Origin: Flavobacteriaceae bacterium
GTDB taxonomy: Bacteria > Bacteroidota > Bacteroidia > Flavobacteriales > Flavobacteriaceae
Length of the DNA stretch: 64,000 bases
Assembly (NCBI GenBank): GCA_021739635.1
Contig: JAIPBH010000004.1
Coordinates: 62,001-126,000, forward strand
Reading direction: 5' to 3'
How positions within the stretch are numbered: the first letter of the stretch is position 1; each line of letters begins with the position of its first letter. The notes beneath the pieces were generated by a model, which was not told the DNA's origin, did not search any database, and saw nothing but the letters and a program-made list of their open reading frames with translations. This document shows, piece after piece, positions 44,285 to 53,900 of the stretch. A program made the position numbers and the translations under genes.

Positions 44285-45295
44285 ATGACGCATGAATTCA
44301 AAACAATAGTTGAAAGTTATCTTTTAGCAAAACAACAAGGGTTAAAAGCAGTTTTAGTCACTGTGGTTGATTTAGAAGGATCTTCTTATAGAAAACCAGG
44401 TGTAAGAATGCTTATTCTTGAAAATGGCAACATGATAGGTGCTGTTAGTGGAGGTTGTGTTGAAAAAGATATTCTTCGACAATCTGAAACTGTTTTTAAA
44501 TCTGACATTGCTAAAATGATGACATATGATGGTAGATACCGTTTGGGTTGCGAAGGCGTTCTTTATATGTTAATAGAGCCATTTAATCCTGAAAGCGAGT
44601 TTTTTAATGCTTTTGAAATGTGTTTAAAAAACAGACAGTTGTTTAGTATTAAATCGCATTATTCAAAAAATATTGGAGAACACGATGCTATGGGTTCTGT
44701 TGTGTCTTTTTCAAACAAATCATATTCTATTTCAAGGTCTTTCAAATTAAATGAAGATGTTTTGGTATTTGAAGAAACCTTAAAACCTTGTTTTAAACTC
44801 ATGATTTTTGGAGCAGAACACGATGCGGTTCAGTTATGTAAATTGGCGCATTATACAGGTTGGGATGTTACCGTCATTTCGGGACCTTTAGAGTCTAAAA
44901 CCATAGCAGACTTTCCGGGTGCGACGGCATTTTTTTCGGTTTCGCCAGATACTTTAGAACTTGATTCTATTGATAATCAAACAGCGGTTGTATTAATGTC
45001 TCATAATTTTTCAAACGATTTAAAATATTTATTAGAATTAAAGGAGTCTAAACCAGCGTATTTAGGAATTCTTGGGCCTTCAAAACGACATGAAAAACTC
45101 ATGTCGCAGTTTATAGAATATTGTCCTGATGTCAATGAAGCTTTTATTGACAACATTCATGCACCAGCTGGATTAAATATTGGAGCCGAAACGCCTCAGG
45201 AAATTGCCATTTCTATTGTTTCAGAAATTTTATCAGTTGTAAGACAGCAAGAGCCTAAATCTTTAAAAGAGAAAGTAGGGCGCATTCATATTTAA
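44285..45295 (+). CDS. XdhC-family molybdenum cofactor insertion/maturation protein
   Basis: 336 residues. N-terminal XdhC/CoxI domain with GAVSGGCVEKDILRQ, YDGRYRLGCEGVLYMLIEPF. C-terminal Rossmann-like domain with LMIFGAEHDAVQLCKLAHYTGWDVTVISGP and AYLGILGPSKRHEKLM, ending APAGLNIGAETPQEIAISIVSEIL. It binds or sulfurates the molybdenum cofactor for the adjacent molybdoenzyme. Sixteen-base gap to the next gene, same operon. Confidence 0.93.
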   Translation: MTHEFKTIVESYLLAKQQGLKAVLVTVVDLEGSSYRKPGVRMLILENGNMIGAVSGGCVEKDILRQSETVFKSDIAKMMTYDGRYRLGCEGVLYMLIEPFNPESEFFNAFEMCLKNRQLFSIKSHYSKNIGEHDAMGSVVSFSNKSYSISRSFKLNEDVLVFEETLKPCFKLMIFGAEHDAVQLCKLAHYTGWDVTVISGPLESKTIADFPGATAFFSVSPDTLELDSIDNQTAVVLMSHNFSNDLKYLLELKESKPAYLGILGPSKRHEKLMSQFIEYCPDVNEAFIDNIHAPAGLNIGAETPQEIAISIVSEILSVVRQQEPKSLKEKVGRIHI

Positions 45296-45310
45296 ATCAT
45301 TTATGTTCAT

Positions 45311-45910
45311 TTGTTAAAACTAGCCATATTAATTCTTGCTGCAGGTAATGCTTCCCGAATGGGATTTCCAAAGCAACTTCTTAAATGGAAAAATAGCAAC
45401 CTATTGCAACACGCTATAAATTCACTAAAAGATATTAAAAACAACGGTATTTATCTTGTTTTAGGGGCGAACTTTGAGCAAATTATAACTGAAATTCATA
45501 CCAAAAACATAACCGTTTTAAAAAATGATGCATGGAACGAAGGTTTGGGTAGCTCTATAGCATTTGGTGTGGCTCAAATTTCGAAATTTCAACCAGAAAT
45601 AGAACAGGTTTTAATCATGTTGGCAGACCAACCACTTATTGATACCCATTATTTAAATTTGCTAATCAATACACATTTTCAAAATCAAAGCCACATAACC
45701 TGTACCTTATACAAAAACCAAAAGTTGGGAGTTCCTGCTATTTTTAGGAAGCCTTATTTTGAAGAACTGGCGCAGTTAAAAGGCGATAAAGGCGCAAAAA
45801 ATCTATTAGAAAAACATTCAGATAACGTTGTGTCTATTGATGGAAGTCATGTATTTTTTGATATTGATTCTAAAGAAGATTATGAGGTTTTATTCAAAAA
45901 GCATCATTAA
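45311..45910 (+). CDS. MocA-like nucleotidyltransferase (molybdenum cofactor cytidylyltransferase)
   Basis: 199 residues. Nucleotide-binding start LAILILAAGNASRMGFPKQLLKW near 4-26, VLIMLADQPLIDTHYL and GVPAIFRKPYFEELAQLKGDKGAK. Probably makes the CMP-linked molybdenum cofactor for the hydroxylase encoded upstream. The start is TTG 45311; the ATG at 45303 lies out of frame and soon stops. It is the last gene of the cluster. Confidence 0.9.
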   Translation: MLKLAILILAAGNASRMGFPKQLLKWKNSNLLQHAINSLKDIKNNGIYLVLGANFEQIITEIHTKNITVLKNDAWNEGLGSSIAFGVAQISKFQPEIEQVLIMLADQPLIDTHYLNLLINTHFQNQSHITCTLYKNQKLGVPAIFRKPYFEELAQLKGDKGAKNLLEKHSDNVVSIDGSHVFFDIDSKEDYEVLFKKHH

Positions 45911-45975
45911 CTTTAATGAATTCTATTAACAGTAATTCATATACATTTCTTACATTTAAATTTTAAACAATTTAT

Positions 45976-47511
45976 ATGCTCAAAAAAGTTTTTGGAAGTG
46001 CTGTTTTTGGGGTAGAGGCTACCACTATTACTGTTGAAGTAAATGTTGATAGCGGAATAGGGTATCATTTAGTTGGATTACCAGATAATGCCATTAAAGA
46101 AAGTAATTACCGTATTGCGGCGGCGCTTCAAAATAACGGATACAAAATTCCTGGAAAGAAAATCACCATTAACATGGCACCAGCCGATTTGCGCAAGGAG
46201 GGAAGTGCTTACGATTTAACCTTAGCGATTGGTATTCTCGCAGCCTCTAAGCAAATTCAGGCTAATGATTTAGAGAAATACATCATTATGGGAGAATTGT
46301 CTTTAGACGGCAGTTTGCAACCCATAAAAGGTGCCTTGCCCATTGCTGTTAAAGCGCGAGAAGAAGGTTTTAAAGGGTTTATACTTCCTAGTCAGAATGC
46401 CAAAGAAGCCGCCATTGTTGATCATTTAGAAGTGTATGGCATTGACAATATCAAACAAGTTATAGATTATTTTGATAAAGGAGAACCTTTGCAACAAACT
46501 ATCATCAACACACGAGAAGAATTTTATAAAAATCTAGAGTTTCCTGAGTTTGATTTTAGTGATGTGAAAGGGCAAGAAGGCATTAAACGTTGTATGGAAA
46601 TTGCTGCTGCTGGAGGCCATAATATTATTTTAATTGGTCCGCCAGGCGCAGGAAAAACCATGTTGGCGAAACGGTTGCCTAGTATTTTACCGCCAATGAC
46701 TTTACATGAAGCTTTGGAAACTACTAAAATACATTCGGTGGTTGGTAGAGTAAAAGATACAGGGCTAATGGCACAACGCCCTTTTAGAAGTCCGCATCAT
46801 ACCATTAGCGACGTTGCCTTAGTTGGTGGCGGTGCCTTTCCTCAACCTGGAGAAATTTCCTTATCGCATAATGGCGTGTTGTTTTTAGATGAATTGCCCG
46901 AATTTAAACGTGGCGTTTTAGAAGTGTTACGTCAGCCGCTTGAAGATAGAGAAGTTACCATTTCAAGAGCGAAGTTTACGGTTACCTATCCATCGTCGTT
47001 TATGTTGGTTGCCAGTATGAATCCGAGTCCTGGCGGCTATTTTAACGATCCCGATGCGCCAGTAACCTCAAGTCCTGCAGAAATGCAACGCTATTTAAGT
47101 AAAATTTCAGGGCCGTTGTTGGATAGAATAGATATTCATATTGAAGTCACGCCAGTGCCTTTTGAAAAATTATCGGAAGACCGAAAAAGTGAAACTTCGG
47201 TGGAGATACGAAAACGTGTTACCAAAGCCAGAGACATTCAAACCGAACGTTTTAAAGACTCAGAGGTGGTGCATTACAATGCCCAAATGAATACTAAACA
47301 AATCAGGAAATATTGCGTGTTGGACGACGCTTCTAAACAGTTATTAAAAACCGCTATGGAACGTTTAAATTTATCAGCAAGAGCTTACGACCGCATTTTA
47401 AAAGTTTCGAGAACCATAGCCGATTTAGAAGGTGTTGAAGACGTTAATGGGTCGCATATTAGTGAAGCCATTCAATATCGAAGTTTGGATAGAGAAGGTT
47501 GGTTGGGGTAA
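45976..47511 (+). CDS. YifB/ComM-family Mg-chelatase-like AAA+ ATPase
   Basis: 511 residues. N-terminal Lon-protease-like fold (GVEATTITVEVNVDSGIGYHLVGLPDNAIKES), AAA+ Walker A GPPGAGKTMLAKRLP, FRSPHHTISDVALVGGG, ELPEFKRGVLEVLRQPLEDREVTISRA, and the C-terminal domain with RAYDRILKVSRTIADLEG. The ComM homologue promotes branch migration during natural transformation. No competence genes lie near. It is followed at once by a REP-like hairpin. Confidence 0.95.
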   Translation: MLKKVFGSAVFGVEATTITVEVNVDSGIGYHLVGLPDNAIKESNYRIAAALQNNGYKIPGKKITINMAPADLRKEGSAYDLTLAIGILAASKQIQANDLEKYIIMGELSLDGSLQPIKGALPIAVKAREEGFKGFILPSQNAKEAAIVDHLEVYGIDNIKQVIDYFDKGEPLQQTIINTREEFYKNLEFPEFDFSDVKGQEGIKRCMEIAAAGGHNIILIGPPGAGKTMLAKRLPSILPPMTLHEALETTKIHSVVGRVKDTGLMAQRPFRSPHHTISDVALVGGGAFPQPGEISLSHNGVLFLDELPEFKRGVLEVLRQPLEDREVTISRAKFTVTYPSSFMLVASMNPSPGGYFNDPDAPVTSSPAEMQRYLSKISGPLLDRIDIHIEVTPVPFEKLSEDRKSETSVEIRKRVTKARDIQTERFKDSEVVHYNAQMNTKQIRKYCVLDDASKQLLKTAMERLNLSARAYDRILKVSRTIADLEGVEDVNGSHISEAIQYRSLDREGWLG

Positions 47512-47514
47512 AAA

Positions 47515-47578
47515 ATTCCTGCGAAGGCAGGAATCTCGTTCACTAGTGTGTGGGCACTCGTTGCAAACGAGCGCTAGC
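47515..47578. repeat. REP-like repeats after yifB
   Basis: ATTCCTGC (47515-47522), a GAAG tetraloop and GCAGGAAT (47527-47534) form a perfect 8-bp hairpin. A 25-mer, GCACTCGTTGCAAACGAGCGCTAGC, follows (47554-47578) and differs by one base from the 25-mers at 47997 and 48179. The hairpin has no T tract, so it is a repeat rather than a classical terminator. Confidence 0.75.
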
Positions 47579-47635
47579 AGAGGCTGCCGCTGATCCCATC
47601 AAACTACTTGAAATACGAATAAATATGTTTTTTTT

Positions 47636-47980
47636 ATGAAAGATTTTTTTAGTAATCCTTATGTGATTGGTATTATAATAGCTTTTCTTAATGTGGTATT
47701 TAGAAAATATTTAGAACCCATTTTGCCAAATGGTAAAACTATTATTTCTGAAATCAAACCATTTGGATTAAGAATATTGTCTTATTTAAATAAATTAAAG
47801 AATTACATTTTAGGTTATGTCGTACCTGTTTATACTCTTTGTTATTTTTTTATGGGATTATATAAAGAAAGTTTAGAATTTAAAATTGTCTGGAGCATAC
47901 TAATCATTATAATTATGATTTTTATCATAACGGCTAATTTAATTTTAGATTTAAAAGAGTATAGAAGAAATGTAAGGTAG
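47636..47980 (+). CDS. Small membrane protein of unknown function, flanked by repeats
   Basis: 114 residues with two or three hydrophobic stretches (YVIGIIIAFLNVVF; YILGYVVPVYTLCYFFMG; VWSILIIIIMIFIITANLIL) and a basic end EYRRNVR. I do not recognise the family. On its left is the 25-mer at 47554, on its right an inverted copy at 47997, so it may be carried by a repeat-bounded element, or simply lie between REP copies. Confidence 0.6.
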   Translation: MKDFFSNPYVIGIIIAFLNVVFRKYLEPILPNGKTIISEIKPFGLRILSYLNKLKNYILGYVVPVYTLCYFFMGLYKESLEFKIVWSILIIIIMIFIITANLILDLKEYRRNVR

Positions 47981-47996
47981 ATTTTTAAATTACGCC

Positions 47997-48203
47997 GCTA
48001 GCGCTCGTTTGTAACGAGTGCTGTTCTAGAAAGCAAAATTAACTTTTCATAAAAACCAATTAAGTGTGTATTTTGCAATCAACTCTACAGATTGGAAATA
48101 TTCTATTACAAGAAACTATCAAGAGGACTGCACTGTTATAAAAATAAATTGTGTTATATTTTCACTAATTGTTAATAAGCACTCGTTACAAACGAGCGCT
48201 AGC
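47997..48203. repeat. 207-bp element with perfect 25-bp terminal inverted repeats
   Basis: The left end is a 25-mer (47997-48021) running GCTAGCGCTCG to AACGAGTGC. It is the exact reverse complement of the right end (48179-48203, starting GCACTCGTTAC). Inside each arm CTCGTT and AACGAG can form a small hairpin. The interior (about 157 bases) has no ORF. The layout fits a MITE or REP doublet. Together with the copy at 47554 it gives three copies in about 650 bases. Confidence 0.75.
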
Positions 48204-48240
48204 TATTAGCATACAGACCTTGCAAACCGTTTAGTAATTT

Positions 48241-49572
48241 CTATTTCATCGAAAACGGTTGTCCCGTACTCTGTAAAGCACCAAACCAAAAGCCGCCTTC
48301 CATATTTATTTTTTTACGCTTTTTGGTAACATCGGTAATGGGTAAGTAAACAAACCTATTATTAACGCTTCCTACAACAAAATTTGTTTTTCCTGCCATG
48401 GCACCGTGTACCGCATGATAAGATAATTGGTTGCAAAACAAGCTATCGTTAGCATTTGCAGGCGCGCTTCTAATAATATAACTGGGGTCAATATATTTTA
48501 TGGTTGTTTTCATGTGTATGCCATCAAAATAGTCCTTAATTTTTTGCTGTAGTAACAAGCCAATATCTTTATGCTGAATATTACCCGAAGCATCGGCAAC
48601 GGTATTATTATTGTTTTCAAATAGATGCTGACCAGCACCTTCGGCGACAACAATTAGGGCATGTTTTTTAGATAATAATCGTTTTTTAAGTGTTTCAAGA
48701 AATCCGTTTTCTCCTTCTAGTTCAAAATCCATTTCTGGTACCAAAACAAAATTTACAACGGGCATAGAAAGGGCTGTTGAGGCTGCAATAAAACCACTGT
48801 CTCTTCCCATTAATTTTACGATAGCTACGCCATTAAAAGCACCATTAGCTTCGTTATGAGCGTCTCTTACAATTGGGCAAGCCACATCAAAAGACGTTTC
48901 AAAACCAAACGATTTGTCAATAATATCAATATCATTATCTATGGTTTTTGGTATGCCAGCAACTACAATGTTTAAACCTCTATTTATAATTTCAGTTCCT
49001 AAAGCGTTTGCACCTTTTAGGGTACCATCACCACCAATGGTAAATAAGATGTCTATGTTGTGCGAGACCAAAGTATCCACCATAACAGATACATCTTGTC
49101 CACCTCTTGAAGAGCCTAAAATAGTACCTCCAAACTCATGGATATTTTTCACGAAATCTGGAGTAAGTTCAATCAACTCATGACCCAATTCAGGATTTAA
49201 CCCTTCATAACCGTATGGAATGCCAACAATACGCTTTACATTATAAAAATAATGCAGCGTCATAACCAAACTGCGAATCACGTTGTTGATACCAGGGCAG
49301 AGTCCGCCGCAGGTTACAATGGCTGCAGTTGTGTCTTTACCTTCAAAAAAAACCTTTTCGCGAGGTCCAGCATACTCATATGAATCAGGTTGTATAGCGT
49401 TTTCTAAAGAATCAGTGAAATGGTTTAATTTTATATCGGCTAAAATTCGTTTACTATCGTCAATAAAATTAAAAATATTATCGCCTTTAATTTTGCTTAA
49501 GTGAATTGGAGACAGTTTTGTAGGTTCTCCCAAATTGGTTATTCTAAAATTAGTATTGTTTTTCATGCACAT
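48241..49572 (-). CDS. 6-phosphofructokinase (ATP-type donor motif, plant-like K in the second site)
   Basis: 443 residues. It phosphorylates fructose 6-phosphate. Signatures: TCGGLCPGINNVIR (87-100), YGYEGLNPE, GGTILGSSRGG, donor site TIGGDGT with Gly183 in the position that is Asp in PPi-dependent enzymes, PKTIDND with Lys209, KLMGRDSGFIAA and VPEMDFELEGENG. Gly at the first position points to ATP; Lys at the second is found in PPi-PFKs and in plant/trypanosome ATP-PFKs. An adjacent ATG at 49566 could also be the start. Confidence 0.9.
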   Translation of the reverse strand: MCMKNNTNFRITNLGEPTKLSPIHLSKIKGDNIFNFIDDSKRILADIKLNHFTDSLENAIQPDSYEYAGPREKVFFEGKDTTAAIVTCGGLCPGINNVIRSLVMTLHYFYNVKRIVGIPYGYEGLNPELGHELIELTPDFVKNIHEFGGTILGSSRGGQDVSVMVDTLVSHNIDILFTIGGDGTLKGANALGTEIINRGLNIVVAGIPKTIDNDIDIIDKSFGFETSFDVACPIVRDAHNEANGAFNGVAIVKLMGRDSGFIAASTALSMPVVNFVLVPEMDFELEGENGFLETLKKRLLSKKHALIVVAEGAGQHLFENNNNTVADASGNIQHKDIGLLLQQKIKDYFDGIHMKTTIKYIDPSYIIRSAPANANDSLFCNQLSYHAVHGAMAGKTNFVVGSVNNRFVYLPITDVTKKRKKINMEGGFWFGALQSTGQPFSMK

Positions 49573-49718
49573 TTTTATTTAACGAAAAGCACTGTAAAAG
49601 TAACATAAAATGCAGAAATTTGATAGCGCCTTATTTACAATTAAACATTTAATAAAAACCATCTAGGTGTTTATGCGAAATTCCTTTTCTTTTTAATATT
49701 TAATGCTAAATTTATAAA

Positions 49719-50834
49719 ATGAGAAAAAGTATCATTACATCACTAACTATCTTAGCCTTTAGCTGCAATACTTCAAACAAAGAAAATAAAGACACTATAG
49801 AAACTATAAAACCTGAAAAGGTAGCAATACCAGTCCTCAATTTAGAACAAGCCAACCGTTTAGCACAATTACCCTTACATTGTATGGATACTGAATATCC
49901 AAATAAATTGGGTCAAACCTTAGGAAGCGATGCCGATTTATTATCGCCTAAAACCTTGCATCCGGCTTTTTATGGTTGTTTTGACTGGCATTCTTCGGTT
50001 CATGGGCATTGGAGTTTGGTGCGTTTGTTAAAAACCTTTCCAGAAATTGACCATGCTGAGGCTATTAAAGAAAGGCTCCTTAAAAGCATATCTAAAGAAA
50101 ATATCCTAACCGAAGTTGCTTTTTTTGAAGGCGAACACAACAAATCCTTTGAACGCACCTATGGTTGGGCTTGGTTATTAAAGTTGGCCGAAGAATTACA
50201 TACTTGGGATGCACCGGTTGCAAGAGAATTGGAAACTAATCTGCAACCATTAACCGATTTAATTATAGAAAAGTATATTAAATTTTTACCAAAATTAAAC
50301 TATCCATTGAGGGTTGGAACACATACTAACACCGCTTTTGGGCTCTCATTTGCTTATGATTATGCCCAAACCTTACAAAATGAATCTTTAAAAATGGCTA
50401 TTATAAAAAGAGCTAAATATTTCTTTTTAAATGATAAAGACTGTCCTATGTCTTGGGAACCTAGTGGAAGCGATTTTTTATCACCATGTTTAGAAGAAGC
50501 TGCTTTAATGAAACGCTTATTGCCAACAGAAGGATTTAAAGCATGGCTAGAAGTATTTTTACCTCAATTAAAAAACGATGGGTTCACCCTTGAAGTTGGT
50601 TTGGTATCTGATAGAACCGATGGACAGTTGGTGCATTTAGACGGCGTTAATTTTTCAAGGGCTTGGTGTTTAAATAACATTGCCGAAGGACTTCCAGAGT
50701 ACAAACATTTAAACAATATTGCTAATCAACATATTAATTACTCGTTGCCAAGTGTTGTTGGTGATAGTTATGAAGGCGGACATTGGTTGGGAAGTTTTGC
50801 TATTTATGCGTTATCTTCTGTGAAAAATGAATAA
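49719..50834 (+). CDS. DUF2891-family lipoprotein
   Basis: 371 residues. Lipoprotein signal MRKSIITSLTILAFSCNTS with Cys16. DUF2891 is recognised from HPAFYGCFDWHSSVHGHWSLVRLL, RTYGWAWLLKLAEELH, RVGTHTNTAFGLSFAYDYA, SWEPSGSDFLSPCLEEAALM and SYEGGHWLGSFAIYAL. The repeated alpha-helical toroid and conserved His/Trp/Asp suggest a glycoside-type enzyme, but no reaction is known. Upstream, TAAATTTA lies five bases before the ATG, a -7 variant with one mismatch. Confidence 0.9.
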   Translation: MRKSIITSLTILAFSCNTSNKENKDTIETIKPEKVAIPVLNLEQANRLAQLPLHCMDTEYPNKLGQTLGSDADLLSPKTLHPAFYGCFDWHSSVHGHWSLVRLLKTFPEIDHAEAIKERLLKSISKENILTEVAFFEGEHNKSFERTYGWAWLLKLAEELHTWDAPVARELETNLQPLTDLIIEKYIKFLPKLNYPLRVGTHTNTAFGLSFAYDYAQTLQNESLKMAIIKRAKYFFLNDKDCPMSWEPSGSDFLSPCLEEAALMKRLLPTEGFKAWLEVFLPQLKNDGFTLEVGLVSDRTDGQLVHLDGVNFSRAWCLNNIAEGLPEYKHLNNIANQHINYSLPSVVGDSYEGGHWLGSFAIYALSSVKNE

Positions 50835-50921
50835 AAATGAGATTTAAGTTTTGTTAAAAACAAATTAAATTAAGGTTTAACAACATAAAAAAATTATTTT
50901 TAGAAATCTAACTACAATACT

Positions 50922-53900
50922 ATGAACATATCTCTAAAATTATTCATCCTTGCCTTATTATTAAGTCCATTTTGTGTGGCTCAAACACCTTTAATTAATA
51001 CACCTTCTGTAAGTCCAGACGGAAAAGAGATAGCGTTTAATTTTCAAGGCGACATTTGGATTTCAAACATGAATGGTGAAAATGCTAAAAGAATCACGGT
51101 TCATGAAGCATATGATACCAATCCTATTTGGAGTCATGATGGTCGTTCTATTGCTTTTGAAAGTGATCGATATGGCAATAGTGATATTTACGTAATCCCT
51201 GCTCAAGGCGGTTTGCCAAAGCGTATCACGTTTCATTCTGCTTCAGATTTTATAACAGATTATACAAAAGATGGCAACATTATATTTTCAACACGAAGAG
51301 ATTTTGCTCAAGTAGAACGAGAATACGAAACACATATGGTAAGCGACCAAGGAGGCACACCAACACGATTTATGTCAACCGTTGGTTTTGATTCGAAAGT
51401 ATCACCTAACGGAAAGTTTATTGTTTTTGTAAAAGGTTCTTGCAGAATTTCTAGAGAGGCGTATCGTGGTCCAGCCAATAGAGATATTTGGTTGTACAAC
51501 ATAGCTTCAGATACTTATCTAAAATTAACAACCTTTGATGGGAACGATTTTTATCCGCAATGGGGAGACGATTCTACCATTTATTTTCAATCGTCTAGGT
51601 CTGGCAAATACAATGTTAATAAACTAAGCATTAATGAGCACGGACAAAAAACAGGAACTATTGAATCCATAACCTCTTTTACAGATATGGGAATCTTTTC
51701 ATTCAATGTAAGTGCTAATGGTAAAGATATGGCCATGGTTCAAGGTGATAAATTATTCGTTTTAAATACAACCTCTAAGGCTTTAAAAGAAGTAAAACTA
51801 ACCATTGGTTCAGATTACAGATTTGACCCCATTGAACATAAAACATTTTCTAACAGAATTGAAGACCTAGCGTTATCTCCTAACGCCAAGCAAACAGCCT
51901 TAGTTATTAGAGGTGAATTATTTATAAGATCAACAGATAAGGATAATAAAAAGACAGTCAATGTCTCCAAATCGGCTTATAGAGATAGAATGCCAACTTG
52001 GTTGAATGATAGCACCTTGGTTTTTGTTTCGGACAGAGATGGACAAAATGATTTATATCTGTTAAAATCCGATGATTCTAAAAAGTCAGATTTACTGGAA
52101 ACATTAAAATATAAGGTTGTTAGATTAACCAATACAAAAGAAGGTGAAACAGATCCAATCATATCACCTGATGGGAAATCAATGGTGTTCAAAAGAGGAA
52201 GAGGACAATTAATAGTTTCTAATATAGATGCCCAAGGAAAGTTGTCAAACGAAACCATCTTATTGGATGGTTGGGATACAGCAAGTGATGTGTCTTGGTC
52301 TCCAGACTCAAAATGGTTAGCTTACAGTTTAAGTGATTTAGATTTTAATGAAGAAATTTACATTCATAAAGCAGATAACACCAAGCAACCTGTAAATATT
52401 TCCATGCATCCTAAACAAGACGGAAATCCCATTTGGAGTGCAGATGGAAAGAAACTGGTTTTTTCTTCCAATAGGAATAATGGCGATTACGATGTTTGGT
52501 TTACTTGGTTAAATAAGTCTGATTGGGAAAAAACTGCTCAAGATTGGGAAGAAGAAGAAACCAAAGAGGATAAAAAAGATAAAAAGAAAGACGCCGATAA
52601 AGATAAAAAAGAGGATAAATCTAAAGAGGTTGTTAAAGATATTACCATAGATTTTGACAATATTTATGAAAGACAAGTACAAGTCACGTCTTTTGTTGGT
52701 GGCGAGTTTGGCAGGTATATATCCAACGATGGAAAAACTATTTATTACACCACCGGCAATGGTAGTAGAGGAGATGCTGAAGTTGAAACCGATTTATATA
52801 AAATAACATGGAAGGGTAAAGACAAAAAAGAAATTACTTCAAATAACACCAAACCATCCAATATTTTGGCTGATAAAAAAGGAACAAAATTTATCATGAC
52901 CACAGGTACAGGAAACTTAACAAACCTAAATCTGTCCACAGATAAATCAGAGGCTTTAACAATTAGTGCAAAAATAGATGTTGATTATTTTGAAGAATCC
53001 AATCAAATTTTTGAAGAAGCTTGGAAAGCCATTAACGATGGATTTTACGACCCAAATTTTCATGGTCAAAATTGGGATTCATTAAAGAAAAAATACAAAC
53101 CATTAGCCATGAAAGCTTCTACAAGAACCGATTTTCAAAATATTTTTAATTGGATGTTGGGTCAAATCAATGCCAGTCATATGGGGTTTGGCGTTGGCGA
53201 AGATCGAGAAGAATTGCAAAATGAAACAACAGGATTGCTTGGTATAGAGGTAAACCCTAACCTTAATGGAAGTTTAAACGTTACCTCTGTAATAGCAAAT
53301 ATGCCAGCAGATAAAAGTGTTAGCAGAATTAGAGTAGGTGATGTTATAACGTCTGTTAATGGAACAAAACTTACTAAAAATCTTAATTTTTATAGTTTGC
53401 TTGAAGGCACTTCTAATGAAAAAATATATTTAGAAATCAAGCGAGGCGATGCAGAACAAGAATTGGTAATTAGGCCTACTTCCAGTAACCGAAAAGAAAA
53501 TTACGATGCATGGGTTAAAGAACGTAAGCGTTTAACCGATAAATATTCCAATGGAAAGCTAGGTTATATTCATATTCAAGGGATGAATTGGCAAAGCTTT
53601 GAATCTTTTGAAAGAGAATTAACAGCAGCAGGTTTAGGTAAACAAGGTTTGGTTATTGATGTGCGTTACAATGGTGGCGGATGGACAACCGATTATTTAA
53701 TGGCGGTTCTTAGCGTAAAACAACATGCTTACACTGTTCCAAGAGGCGCAGCCAATAATTTAGAAAAGGAACATACTAAATTTAGTAATCATTATCCATT
53801 TAGCGAGCGTTTGCCCTTAGCATCGTGGACAAAGCCATCTGTTGCGCTTTGCAATCATACAAGCTATTCAAATGCTGAAATATTTGCTCATGCCTATAAA

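Noticed and set aside
47515-47534. Rho-independent terminator of yifB
   Set aside because: The stem is perfect with a tetraloop, but no T tract follows; it fits better as a REP-like element.
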